This document shows positions 56,362 through 64,000 of a DNA stretch of 64,000 nucleotides, one piece after another. Every line of letters begins with the position of its first letter. Position 1 is the stretch's first letter. The translations under genes and the position numbers were made by a program. The stretch is taken from contig NZ_CP066771.1 of assembly GCF_016466415.2 (NCBI RefSeq), positions 1,984,001 to 2,048,000 on the forward strand, given 5' to 3'. The notes beneath the pieces are model-generated. The model saw only the letters and a program-made list of their open reading frames with translations, had not been told where the DNA came from and did no database searches. This DNA comes from Ralstonia pickettii (GTDB lineage Bacteria; Pseudomonadota; Gammaproteobacteria; Burkholderiales; Burkholderiaceae).

Positions 56362-58950
56362 TTAGCCAAACTTGATCGCCAGCACGTCGGCCGCTTGAGA
56401 TTCATGCAGTTCTGTTTCACCCAGGGCGTTACTGACACCTTTGATAACGCTGCCGTCTCGCTTGACGATTTCGTACGACCGGTTCGCTACGGGTTCGTTG
56501 TCTGCGGGACGAATCAGCCGGAACTTGCGCCCCGTATCCCCCGAGTCGAACTGCGGTAGCGCGCCATCGATCCCCTGCGGTCCCGGCGCATCAAAGTCGG
56601 CGGTGTGCAGATGCACACGCGTCGGCCCAAAGATGTCCACGCACCCGTCCGCGATGCGAATCCCGGCCTTGCCGCTCATGAACGTGATGCTGGTCTTGCC
56701 TGTCAGCACAATGGCGCCTTCGGTAGCGGTCGCCACCAAATCGGTCTTCGCGTTGAGCGCAATATCTTTGCTCTGCGCTTGCAAGATGAGCCGGTCCTGG
56801 TGGGCAATGCCTTTCCAATCCCCGCTGTGGGCGAACAGGCTGATGCCGGTACCCCCATTGACGACGTACTGCTGCCCAGCGGTGTACTGCTGGTTGAGCT
56901 TGGAGATGGTGTCAATGTGCTTGCCCGCGTAGCTGGTGATCGTTTGGGGGCTGGCGAAGGCCATGCCAGCCGGCGCGTAGGCGCCGATGATGGGTTGCCC
57001 CCCTTGCCCTGGCTTGTCTTTGTGGTTGTTGGCGCCAGCATCCCAGTCCTCGATGGCTTGGGTGAGCTTGGATTGCGGATCGGTGTCGCACTTGAGCGCT
57101 TCGTGCTGACTGCTGTAGTTGCCGAACGATTCGGCGGTCTCAAGCGCTGCTCGCATGCAGCGGATGAATTCCTCTCGCGTGAAGTGGCCACCCACGGCAG
57201 CGATTTGCCCTTCTGCGGTAAAGAACAGGCCCTTGGCGCCTCGCACACTGCCCTGCCCATCAGTACGCAGATCAAAACCTTCGCCACGCGGGTCTTTGCG
57301 CCCAGGCTGCCCCGGCACACCGGTCAAGTAGCCCAGGTTGAGCTGGGATGTCTGGTGGTCTGACGACAGTTGGGCCTGAATCTGCCCTTGGGTGTCATCC
57401 ATCAGAAGATGGTTACGCCGCCGCCCGAAGAGTTCCTTGCTGGCAATGCCGGACAACGCATGCTGCGTCGGCAGCGCCCACGGCGGTGTGTTGAGCTGGT
57501 TGGGTACGCGACCAACGATGATCGGCGTGTTCGGATCGCCGTTCAGGTAGTCGACCAGGACCTCCTGACCAATACGAGGAATTTGCATGGTGCCGAATTG
57601 ATCGCCGGACCAGCCATTGGACACGCGGATCCAGGGCGAGGAATTCTCGTCGTGCTGGCCGTAGCGGTCCCATTCGAACTGGACTTTGACGCAGCCGTGG
57701 TCGTTGGTCCAAATCTCTTGGTTCTCGGGACCGGTGACGACGGCGCGCTGGATACCTTGAACGCGACGCTTGTGGGCGGTCCGTTCTGGACGGAAGACTT
57801 CGTCCGTGGGGTGAGCTTCGAAGCTGACGCGGCAGGTGTATTGCTGGGTGCCGCCACTGTGGATGCCCACGTCTTCCAACATCAGGTCCGTGCTCACAAT
57901 CAAGACTTCGCGGTTCAGCGCGTCATGGTCGTGATTGGTGATGTGGTAGGTGTTGCCGGCGGCGACGCCGCGCAGGTTGCCGACACCACGCATGCGTCGC
58001 CCCTTGGCGCGCCGCTCTTCCGTATGAATGCGAGCGTGCAAGTTGCCGACATCTCGGCTGTCATAGAGGCCGGGTTCGTATTCGTAGCGTTCGAACTCGG
58101 AAAACAGCGTGTCGCGAGGCAGGCTGTCACTGGTGGTGAGGTCGGCTTTGGGCTGGCGTGGGTCGTAATCCTTGAACGTAACCTTGCCGGTACGCAGACG
58201 GTTGATGGGCTCGAAACGTGTCAGGTGCTCCTGGTCGATCTTGAAACCTTGCGGGTAGATCGACAGCGCGTGATATGCCCCGCTGGGGAATTTGCGCCAG
58301 GCGCCGGATTCGGAGACGAGCACGAGCCGGTGGTGGCTGCCATCGTGTTCGAAGAAATAGCTGATACCCCATTCTTCGGTGAGACGTTGGATGAAGTGAG
58401 CGTCGGTCTCGCCGTGCTGGACTTCCCAGATGAGCTTGGGGAAGACACTGGTGTCCAGACGCTTGTCCACCGAATACGGGTAATCGGCCAGCACTTCGTC
58501 GAGGATGTCGATGACAGACTTGTTTTGGAACGCTTTGTAATCAGAGGTCTGACTGGCCAACCAAAGCCAGGGGCGCAAGGTGTAGCGGTAGAGACGATTG
58601 TTGTCCACGCCGCCGATCAGTTCGACGGCGGTGATCAGGCCGGTGATTTCTCGCACACCCGCACCAACACCACCGAGCAGGCCGGTGCCCATGCCGTCCA
58701 GTTCGATGGACAAGGTCATCTCGTGGCCAATGGCAGCGTCTAGATCTGATTCGAGCATGGACTGATCGGCTGCCAACGAAACGGGGCGCAGATCCACTGT
58801 GTAGGTGAACAACTCGCTCAGCGCTTCGCGGCCCGAGACGCGCACGAATTCCAACTGTGGCTGCCCCAGTAGGTCAGGGATCGCGTTGCTGCTCGCTTTG
58901 ACTGTGCGGTGGTTGCCGATTTTGTTGGACATGCGTTCTGCTGCGCCCAT
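56362..58950 (-). CDS. vgrG: Type VI secretion tip protein VgrG
   Basis: 862 residues from ATG 58950, chosen because GAGGAG lies seven bases upstream; an earlier ATG (58974) lacks one. A gp27-like region covers about residues 30-380 (YSVDKRLDTSVFPKLIWEVQHGETDAHFIQRLTEEWGISYFFEHD). The gp5 OB-fold lies at about 397-482 (VKVQFEWDRYGQHDENSSPWIRV, GQEVLVDYLNGDPNTPIIVGR). A DUF2345 beta-helix extension spans about 590-790, and a small transthyretin-like tail ends the protein. It forms the spike that carries the Tle3-like effector. The island has a visibly lower GC than its flanks. Confidence 0.95.
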   Translation of the reverse strand: MGAAERMSNKIGNHRTVKASSNAIPDLLGQPQLEFVRVSGREALSELFTYTVDLRPVSLAADQSMLESDLDAAIGHEMTLSIELDGMGTGLLGGVGAGVREITGLITAVELIGGVDNNRLYRYTLRPWLWLASQTSDYKAFQNKSVIDILDEVLADYPYSVDKRLDTSVFPKLIWEVQHGETDAHFIQRLTEEWGISYFFEHDGSHHRLVLVSESGAWRKFPSGAYHALSIYPQGFKIDQEHLTRFEPINRLRTGKVTFKDYDPRQPKADLTTSDSLPRDTLFSEFERYEYEPGLYDSRDVGNLHARIHTEERRAKGRRMRGVGNLRGVAAGNTYHITNHDHDALNREVLIVSTDLMLEDVGIHSGGTQQYTCRVSFEAHPTDEVFRPERTAHKRRVQGIQRAVVTGPENQEIWTNDHGCVKVQFEWDRYGQHDENSSPWIRVSNGWSGDQFGTMQIPRIGQEVLVDYLNGDPNTPIIVGRVPNQLNTPPWALPTQHALSGIASKELFGRRRNHLLMDDTQGQIQAQLSSDHQTSQLNLGYLTGVPGQPGRKDPRGEGFDLRTDGQGSVRGAKGLFFTAEGQIAAVGGHFTREEFIRCMRAALETAESFGNYSSQHEALKCDTDPQSKLTQAIEDWDAGANNHKDKPGQGGQPIIGAYAPAGMAFASPQTITSYAGKHIDTISKLNQQYTAGQQYVVNGGTGISLFAHSGDWKGIAHQDRLILQAQSKDIALNAKTDLVATATEGAIVLTGKTSITFMSGKAGIRIADGCVDIFGPTRVHLHTADFDAPGPQGIDGALPQFDSGDTGRKFRLIRPADNEPVANRSYEIVKRDGSVIKGVSNALGETELHESQAADVLAIKFG

Positions 58951-59090
58951 CTCTGTGCTCCTCGTGCGTGACACGCCAATGTCGTAGTGACGTGCGTGGT
59001 GTTATGAGTGGCTATGACGGTAGCGCTCTTTGTCGTGAAATCGAATGAGAATGGCGCGCAACCGCGTCAAAAGTTGTCACACACCAAGGC

Positions 59091-59333
59091 TCAACTGACT
59101 CCCTCCGACACATCGATTCCATCCCAAACTGTTAGCGCTCGATATGCCTCTTCTGCAAAGTCCAGACACGTCCACAGGTATTCCGCCTGCCGCGTATCGT
59201 CTATCGCACGAAAATGTTCGAATCCAGTCGCGTGCAGCATGCTCAAGAACGTTCGCAGCTTCGAAAGCTTGTCGAACAAATCAGCATGCGCTTGATAGCG
59301 GCGAATATCGGGGAGGGCTTGGAAATCCGTCAT
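59091..59333 (-). CDS. Small hypothetical protein upstream of vgrG
   Basis: 80 residues from ATG 59333 (MTDFQALPDIRRYQAHADLF), with GGAGA eight bases upstream. It is hydrophilic, helical-looking and acidic, with aromatic residues at the C-terminus and no signal peptide or membrane segment. It is not recognised. It lies 140 bases upstream of vgrG on the same strand and just downstream of the paired structured elements, which would be in its 5' leader. A cytosolic T6SS accessory or unrelated small protein are both possible; it is unlikely to be a periplasmic immunity protein. Confidence 0.55.
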   Translation of the reverse strand: MTDFQALPDIRRYQAHADLFDKLSKLRTFLSMLHATGFEHFRAIDDTRQAEYLWTCLDFAEEAYRALTVWDGIDVSEGVS

Positions 59334-59383
59334 GGCGAGGTCTCCGTCGAGCTGAAGGAAACGCGCCACCCGTGGTGAACGGG

Positions 59384-59460
59384 TGGGCGAGCCTTGACAA
59401 GGTTGGAACCCGAGTAGCAACTCTCGATCGGCACGAAGCCGCCCCTGCCAAGCTCGCCCA
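59384..59460 (+). repeat. Structured element, copy B (plus orientation)
   Basis: 77 bases closed by a perfect stem TGGGCGAGC/GCTCGCCCA (59384-59392 with 59452-59460). Inside are TGGAACCC (59404-59411), directly followed by the small hairpin GAGT-AGCA-ACTC (59412/59413-59423), and a second hairpin CGGC-ACGAA-GCCG (59429-59441). The same order of parts, with different stem sequences, occurs inverted in copy A. No known RNA class was recognised. Confidence 0.45.
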
Positions 59461-59467
59461 TAAGGGG

Positions 59468-59549
59468 AAGCGGCCACGGGAGAATGACGACAAGGACTTG
59501 TGCTCAGTCCTTGCCGGTTGCTACCGAGGGTTCCAGTCCTCGGCCGCTT
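59468..59549 (-). repeat. Structured element, copy A (minus orientation)
   Basis: 82 bases closed by AAGCGG/CCGCTT (59468-59473 with 59544-59549). Read on the minus strand it has TGGAACCC, then the hairpin CGGT-AGCA-ACCG, then the hairpin CAAGGACT-loop-AGTCCTTG (59491-59513, perfect 8 bp). The CGGT/ACCG stem versus GAGT/ACTC in copy B is a compensatory change around the same AGCA loop. The rest of the 59,334-59,884 gap shows no gene apart from the puuD terminator. Confidence 0.45.
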
Positions 59550-59773
59550 TCTCTCATGGCACGAAAGCGGCACCGACAAGTCTAGTGGGCCGCTTCCTAT
59601 TGAGGCAATACAGCACGGAACAAATCAGAATTTGGCTATGCATGCCCGTGCAGTGCTTTGTCCGTGGAATTTGTGCGGTGGTGCACGAGGCGCGCATTAT
59701 CGCGCAACGACACCACACCTGCCCGAAATCAGCTGGTAGGCGCTGCTGCATGCAAAGGCTCGCATTCTCAAGG

Positions 59774-59803
59774 CGAGAAAAAAAACGGGGCCGCAGCCCC
59801 GTT
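59774..59803 (-). terminator. Intrinsic terminator after puuD
   Basis: On the minus strand AACGGGGC pairs with GCCCCGTT around TGCG, followed by about eight T residues. It lies about 80 bases after the puuD stop codon and ends the uraH-puuD transcript. Confidence 0.87.
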
Positions 59804-59884
59804 CAACCCTCACCGGTCATGCCACCCGCTAGGGAACGAATGGCATGCTCCGATAAACCCTTCTGTTGTTGCTCAGCGTGCGCC

Positions 59885-61162
59885 TCAGTTCGTCTTGGCG
59901 CCGCCTTCGAACCACTTGGCGATGATCGTGCGCTCGTCGTCGGTGATTTGCGTCACGTTGCCCAACGGCATCAGCTTCTGCTGGACGACCTGCTGGTAGA
60001 CGAGCTGTGCATGCTTGCCCAGTTCTTCCGGCGTATCGAGCAACACGCCCTTGGCCGGTGAAGGCATCAGGGTAGGATGCGCCGAGTGACATTGGTAGCA
60101 CCGTGCGGTAACGACTGCCTGTACTTTGGCGAAGTCCGAACCGCCGGCAGCTGCCGCAGTGGCCTGGCCTGCTGCAGCCGGTACCGAAGCGCTGCCTTCT
60201 GCCGCCGCTGCAGGCGCCGTCGCCGCCGGGGTTTCTGCCACCGGGGCCGCCGGACGCGACGCCGGAGCCAGCCACACCGCCACACCCAGCAGCACGGCCA
60301 CACCCGCTGCCGGATAGCCCCAGTTGATCACGCCCTTGTGCTTCAGGATGAAGAACTGACGGATCAGCACGCCAGCCAGCATGATCAGCACCAGCACAAC
60401 CCAGTTGTATTTGGTGGCGTACGTCATGCTGTAGTGGTTCGACAGCATCGCGAACAGCACCGGCAGCGTGAAATACGTGTTGTGCACGCTGCGCTGCTTG
60501 CCGCGCTTGCCGTGGATCGGGTCCGGCTTTTCGCCAGCCTTGAGCGAGGCGACCACCTTGCGTTGCCCCGGGATGATCCAGAAGAACACGTTGGCGCTCA
60601 TGATCGTTGCGATCATCGCGCCGATCAGCAGGAATGCCGCGCGGCCCGAGAACAGGTGGCACGCCGCAAACGCCGCAATCACCACGTAGATCGCCACGAG
60701 AATGCCGACCACGTGGTCGTTCTTGCCGAACACACGGCAGATCGTGTCGTACACCAGCCAGCCGACCACCAGGAAGCCCAGCGCCAGCAGCACGGCTGTG
60801 GTCGCCGTCATGTCGAACACGCTGCGATCGATCATGTAGACGTTGGCGTTGAAGAGGTACACCACCGTCAGCAGAGCAAAGCCCGACATCCAGGTCGAGT
60901 AAGACTCCCAGTAGAACCAGTGCAGATGATCGGGCAGTTGCTTCGGTGCGAGCAGGTACTTCTGCGGGTTATAGAACCCACCGCCGTGCACGGCCCACAG
61001 CTCGCCATCGACGCCCTTGTCCTTCAGGTCCGGTGCGGTCGGCTTGGTCAGGCTGTTATCGAGCCAGACAAAGTAGAACGACGAACCGATCCACGCGATC
61101 GCGACGATCACGTGCAGCCAACGCAAGAGCAAGTTGGCCCAGTCGAGGATATAGCCTTCCAT
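59885..61162 (-). CDS. puuD: Urate hydroxylase PuuD with C-terminal cytochrome c domain
   Basis: 425 residues. The N-terminal about 300 residues form an eight-helix membrane domain (DUF989) starting MEGYILDWANLLLRWLHVIVAIAWIGSSFYFVWLDNSL, with membrane histidines. An Ala/Pro-rich linker (about 300-340) leads to a cytochrome c domain with CYQCHSAHPTLMPSPAKG (heme CxxCH about residue 358) and a distal MPLGN methionine. PuuD oxidises urate to 5-hydroxyisourate, passing electrons to the respiratory chain. It is 17 bases downstream of uraH. Confidence 0.95.
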   Translation of the reverse strand: MEGYILDWANLLLRWLHVIVAIAWIGSSFYFVWLDNSLTKPTAPDLKDKGVDGELWAVHGGGFYNPQKYLLAPKQLPDHLHWFYWESYSTWMSGFALLTVVYLFNANVYMIDRSVFDMTATTAVLLALGFLVVGWLVYDTICRVFGKNDHVVGILVAIYVVIAAFAACHLFSGRAAFLLIGAMIATIMSANVFFWIIPGQRKVVASLKAGEKPDPIHGKRGKQRSVHNTYFTLPVLFAMLSNHYSMTYATKYNWVVLVLIMLAGVLIRQFFILKHKGVINWGYPAAGVAVLLGVAVWLAPASRPAAPVAETPAATAPAAAAEGSASVPAAAGQATAAAAGGSDFAKVQAVVTARCYQCHSAHPTLMPSPAKGVLLDTPEELGKHAQLVYQQVVQQKLMPLGNVTQITDDERTIIAKWFEGGAKTN

Positions 61163-61179
61163 GATGACTCCCTGCCCTG

Positions 61180-61533
61180 TTAGCTACCGCGATAGGTCGA
61201 ATACGACCACGGCGACACCAGCAGTGGCACGTGGTAGTGCGCGCTGGTATCGGCCACGCCGAAGCGCAGGGTCACCACGTCCAGGAACGCGGGCTCGGGG
61301 AGTTTCACGCCGGCAGCGCGGTAGTACTCGCCCACGCTGAAGTCCAGCTCATACACGCCGGTTTGCAGCGCGTCGCCTTCAAGCAGCGGCGCATCGCAAC
61401 GGCCATCGTGATTGGTGCGGACCGACTTGATCGGTTGCCGCTGATTGTCGACAATTTTGAACAGTGCGATCGCCAGGTTTTGGCCCGGCGTGCCTGCAGC
61501 GGTGTCGAGCACATGGGTGGTCAAGCGTCCCAT
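61180..61533 (-). CDS. uraH: 5-hydroxyisourate hydrolase
   Basis: 117 residues from ATG 61533, with AGAGGAA upstream. An earlier open extension is not homologous. This is a transthyretin-fold enzyme with [22 protein letters not shown] at the N-terminus, [12 protein letters not shown] in the middle, [19 protein letters not shown] at the end, and the family signature YRGS at the C-terminus. It converts the PuuD product to OHCU. The following steps (OHCU decarboxylase, allantoinase) are not in the window. Confidence 0.96.
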   Translation of the reverse strand: MGRLTTHVLDTAAGTPGQNLAIALFKIVDNQRQPIKSVRTNHDGRCDAPLLEGDALQTGVYELDFSVGEYYRAAGVKLPEPAFLDVVTLRFGVADTSAHYHVPLLVSPWSYSTYRGS

Positions 61534-61819
61534 TTGTCTTCCTCTGTAGTTCGAATTTTCAGAAGCGCCGCTGCCTCCACTTGCACCTCGCGCCAAACCC
61601 TTGTTTGACAAGGGCTGGCGTCGGGGCCCGCTCGGTACGTGCTGTGCACGCATCCCGGCGCGCGTCCAGCCGGTTTACGCCTGCCATCCATGTGGGGAGG
61701 GGCATGCCAAACCGGCAAAGCCGTCGCTGGTTCTGGGTCCGACGCCTTGCTCCCGCCGTGTCGCTAGACTCGGCTTGAAACAGGGATTTCCCTAGTTTGT
61801 CGGATTCCCGAACACATTT

Positions 61820-61859
61820 TGTTGACAATATTGAAGGCCGCCACGAATAATTGTCAACA
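61820..61859. promoter_or_regulatory. Promoter with inverted-repeat operator before the GntR gene
   Basis: TGTTGACAAT (61820-61829) and ATTGTCAACA (61850-61859) are a perfect 10-bp inverted repeat with a 20-base spacer. The left arm contains a consensus -35, TTGACA (61822-61827), and AATAAT at 61846-61851 is the -10 (18-base spacing). Symmetry would also allow a minus-strand promoter toward uraH, about 290 bases away. Binding by the adjacent GntR protein, and so autoregulation, is likely. The remaining 61,534-61,819 holds no gene. Confidence 0.65.
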
Positions 61860-61910
61860 GATTTTCGCAGTTGCTTATGCTGCGGCGCGTTACTCAAAGG
61901 CGGATCTGCC

Positions 61911-62669
61911 ATGTCCAAGAATCTCAAGCTGGTCTCCACGGAAGCGACGTCGAAGTCGGGCGTCAAGGCATCGGGGGCAACACGCATGTCGGTCGAAGAA
62001 CGGATGTACCACGAGATCTACGACGCGATCATGGAGCACCGCCTGCCCCCGCGCACCAAGCTGACGGAGCATGCGCTGTGCGAAATCTATGCCACCGCGC
62101 GTCATACCGTGCGCAAGGTCTTCTCCCAACTGGCCGCTGACGGCCTGGTCGACCTGGAGCCGAATCGCGGCGCGTTCATCGCGGCGCCCTCCATCGACGA
62201 AGCCCACGCCATGTTCGAGCTGCGCCAGATCCTGGAGCGCGCGGTGCTCGACAAGGTTGGCCGCAGCAGCAACCCAAAGGCGGCCATAGCGCCCCTGATG
62301 GAACTCGTCAAACAGGAACGCCAGGCGTTTGTCACGCAGGATCGTCCGCGCTGGATTCGCCTGTCTGCGGAATTTCACGTGGCGCTGGCCGAGCAATCCG
62401 GCAATCCGCTGGTGGTCGAGATGATGCGTCGACTGGTGTCGCGCACCACGCTGATGATCGCCAGCGTGGAGGCTCCCGGCAACAACGCCTGCTCGTTTGA
62501 CGAACACCTCGACATCCTCAATGCCCTGGAGCGTGGCGACGCCAGCGCTGCCCAGGCCCACATGGCCCAGCACTTGCAATGCTGCGCCGATCGCGTGCGC
62601 CCCGAAGCGCCCGCTGATTTCGATCTGCGTTCGGTATTGGGCCCGCGCGGCGGGAAGGACAAAGTCTAG
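61911..62669 (+). CDS. GntR family (FCD domain) transcriptional regulator
   Basis: 252 residues from ATG 61911. The N-terminal winged helix (about residues 26-95) is YHEIYDAIMEHRLPPRTKLTEHALCEIYATARHTVRKVFSQLAADGLVDLEPNRGAFIAAP. The C-terminal FCD ligand domain contains FHVALAEQSGNPLVVEMMRRLVSRTTLM. FadR/FCD regulators sense small acids or purine breakdown products. It is placed between puuD-uraH and the NCS2 permease, so purine/urate control is probable. Confidence 0.92.
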   Translation: MSKNLKLVSTEATSKSGVKASGATRMSVEERMYHEIYDAIMEHRLPPRTKLTEHALCEIYATARHTVRKVFSQLAADGLVDLEPNRGAFIAAPSIDEAHAMFELRQILERAVLDKVGRSSNPKAAIAPLMELVKQERQAFVTQDRPRWIRLSAEFHVALAEQSGNPLVVEMMRRLVSRTTLMIASVEAPGNNACSFDEHLDILNALERGDASAAQAHMAQHLQCCADRVRPEAPADFDLRSVLGPRGGKDKV

Positions 62670-62830
62670 GACCGGTTTAGCTGTATGGGGCGAGCTGGCA
62701 CGACAGAGGCCGGCCGCCCAAGAACCTGTTCACGAACCGTAGCGACCCGCCGAAGGTTGGCCCGAGAGACACCGCCCGACATCAGGACGGCACGTGTCAC
62801 AAGGCCAGGACCGGGGCGCGCAGCAGGAAT

Positions 62831-62869
62831 GTGGACAGGCTCCAAGCCGGACGCCGTCCGGCTTACCAC
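62831..62869 (+). promoter_or_regulatory. Hairpin leader before the NCS2 permease; candidate xanthine riboswitch
   Basis: GTGG (62831-62834) pairs with CCAC (62866-62869). An inner perfect stem AAGCCGGAC/GTCCGGCTT (62844-62852, 62856-62864) is capped by GCC, with an asymmetric internal loop ACAGGCTCC opposite a single A. The Shine-Dalgarno AAGGAG (62873-62878) follows three bases later. A short two-stem aptamer touching the SD in front of a purine permease fits the NMT1 xanthine riboswitch layout. I could not confirm the conserved bases. The 62,670-62,830 part shows nothing else. Confidence 0.45.
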
Positions 62870-62884
62870 CCAAAGGAGACCTTT

Positions 62885-64000
62885 ATGGCAAGCAGCACCA
62901 TCGCCGCCCCCACGGCGGATCTGACCAATGAGCGCGTGGCGTACGGACGCCTGCTCGCATTGGGTCTGCAACATGTATTGGTGATGTATGCAGGCACCGT
63001 GGCAGTGCCTCTGATTGTGGGCGGTGCACTGCATCTGCCCAAGGAACAGCTCGCTTTCCTGATCAACGCAGATCTGTTTGCCGCCGGCCTTGCCACCCTC
63101 ATCCAGGCCTTCGGCACTTGGAAGTTCGGCATTCGCATGCCGGTCATGATGGGCGTGACCTTCGCATCGGTGGGCCCGATGATCGCCATCGGCACGGACC
63201 CGAGCATCGGCCTGCTCGGCATCTACGGCGCCGTGATCGCGGCGGGGTTGTTCGGCATCGTCGTCGCGCCGCTCATGGGGCGTGTGCTTGGACTCTTCCC
63301 GCCCGTCGTGACGGGCACCGTCATCACGCTGATCGGCATGTCGCTGATGGGCGTGGGCATCAACTGGGCTGCCAGCGGCCAGCCGACCATGAAAACCATG
63401 GTGGACGGCGTGCTCAAGACCGTGCCCAACCCGGCCTACGGCGACCTGAGCGGCCTGGGCATCGCGCTGGCAGTGCTCGTGATCATCCTGTTGCTGACGA
63501 AGTACGGCCGCGGCCTGATCGGCAACATCGCGGTGCTGCTGGGCATCGTTATCGGCACCCTCATCGCCATGGCATTCGGCAAGGTCAGCTTTGCCGGCAT
63601 CACCGAAGCCGACTGGGTGGCCGTCATCACGCCGCTGCACTTCGGCATGCCGACCTTCCACTTCGGCGCCATCGCCTCGATGTGCATCGTGATGTTGATC
63701 ACCCTGGTGGAATCGACCGGCATGTTCCTGGCACTGGCGGAAATCACCGGCAAGAAGCTGTCCACCGATGACCTCACCCGAGGCCTGCGCGCTGATGGCC
63801 TGGGCACCGTGATCGGCGGTGTGTTCAACACGTTCCCATACACATCGTTCTCACAGAACGTTGGGTTGGTGACGGTCACGGGTGTGCGTTCGCGATTCGT
63901 GGCGGCCATGGGCGGCGTGATTCTCATCGCGCTCGGCCTGTTCCCGAAGATGGCGCACATCGTGGCATCGGTCCCTTCGTTCGTGCTGGGCGGGGCGGGC
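62885..64000 (+). CDS. NCS2 family purine (xanthine/urate) permease (partial, C-terminus beyond window)
   Basis: 372 codons visible from ATG 62885, with AAGGAG seven bases upstream; the frame runs off the right edge. It has about ten of the expected 14 membrane segments. The NAT/NCS2 signature is present as SFSQNVGLVTVTGVRSRF (about residues 320-337), plus the earlier LGLQHVLVMYAGTVAVPLIVGGAL (about residues 26-49). It imports purines with a proton. The adjacent puuD/uraH/GntR genes favour urate or xanthine over uracil. Confidence 0.93.
   Translation, partial: MASSTIAAPTADLTNERVAYGRLLALGLQHVLVMYAGTVAVPLIVGGALHLPKEQLAFLINADLFAAGLATLIQAFGTWKFGIRMPVMMGVTFASVGPMIAIGTDPSIGLLGIYGAVIAAGLFGIVVAPLMGRVLGLFPPVVTGTVITLIGMSLMGVGINWAASGQPTMKTMVDGVLKTVPNPAYGDLSGLGIALAVLVIILLLTKYGRGLIGNIAVLLGIVIGTLIAMAFGKVSFAGITEADWVAVITPLHFGMPTFHFGAIASMCIVMLITLVESTGMFLALAEITGKKLSTDDLTRGLRADGLGTVIGGVFNTFPYTSFSQNVGLVTVTGVRSRFVAAMGGVILIALGLFPKMAHIVASVPSFVLGGAG

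Noticed and set aside
59468-59549. A degenerate tRNA or tmRNA-like gene
   Set aside because: A closing stem with two hairpins and a GGTTCC-like loop was suggestive, but the loop has eight bases, there is no anticodon arm and no CCA, and the inverted partner shows the same parts.

Overview
The window reads as chromosomal DNA of a high-GC betaproteobacterium of the Burkholderiaceae, most likely Ralstonia or a close relative. The main grounds are the tpiA-secG-tRNA-Leu-nuoA..N gene order, the ilvBNC-psd-pssA-leuA chain, the protein sequences themselves, and a GC-rich coding bias. The genus is inferred from memory of these families, not from a search. There are no rRNA genes, insertion sequences, CRISPR arrays or prophages.

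Layout. 1-15,019 (minus strand): tpiA, secG, tRNA-Leu(GAG) and the 14-gene complex I operon nuoA to nuoN, cut by the window edge inside nuoN. 15,099-20,000 (minus): a quinone oxidoreductase, a HAD hydrolase, then rpsO-pnp with terminators. 20,119-22,006: a periplasmic binding protein and a BamE-like lipoprotein. 22,251-29,128 (minus): ilvB-ilvN-ilvC, psd, pssA and leuA. leuA has its own leader peptide, rich in Leu/Ile/Val and rare CTA codons, followed by a terminator hairpin. 29,488-36,000 (plus): an ECF-type sigma factor with a DUF3619 and a DUF3106 protein, an RDD protein, a lipase, and then a plcP-like / agt-like / dgkA set preceded by three 7-mers at 11-bp spacing that resemble a Pho box. 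35,950-43,027: a PhaD-like regulator, a LOG protein, DUF924, a truncated hemoglobin, a large FtsX-type permease, and a ModE-type regulator divergent from tungstate-binding TupA. 43,072-51,559: purine catabolism (LysR, xdhABC, adenine deaminase, guanine deaminase). 51,560-52,369: a yybP-ykoY manganese riboswitch and its GDT1-family exporter. 52,413-59,333 (minus): a type VI secretion effector island (VgrG, a Tle3-like lipase, a DUF2875 protein, and a small upstream ORF). 59,384-59,549: two inverted, related, apparently structured elements. 59,885-64,000: urate catabolism (puuD, uraH), a GntR regulator with a strong inverted repeat, and an NCS2 purine permease with a hairpin leader, cut by the window edge.

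How they work together. The left half is housekeeping: respiration, translation and RNA decay, branched-chain amino acids and phospholipid head groups. Two purine salvage/degradation blocks flank the T6SS island. They run guanine/adenine to xanthine/hypoxanthine to urate (guaD, ade, xdhABC), then urate to 5-hydroxyisourate to OHCU (puuD, uraH), with import by the NCS2 permease. The plcP-agt-dgkA set fits phosphate-starvation lipid remodelling: phospholipid to diacylglycerol, glycosylation to a phosphate-free glycolipid, and recycling of diacylglycerol to phosphatidate.

The most interesting items are the Pho-box-like site in front of plcP-agt-dgkA, the inverted pair of structured elements with compensatory base changes, the Tle3-type effector with no recognisable immunity lipoprotein, the candidate purine riboswitch before the NCS2 permease, and the near-leaderless leuA leader peptide.
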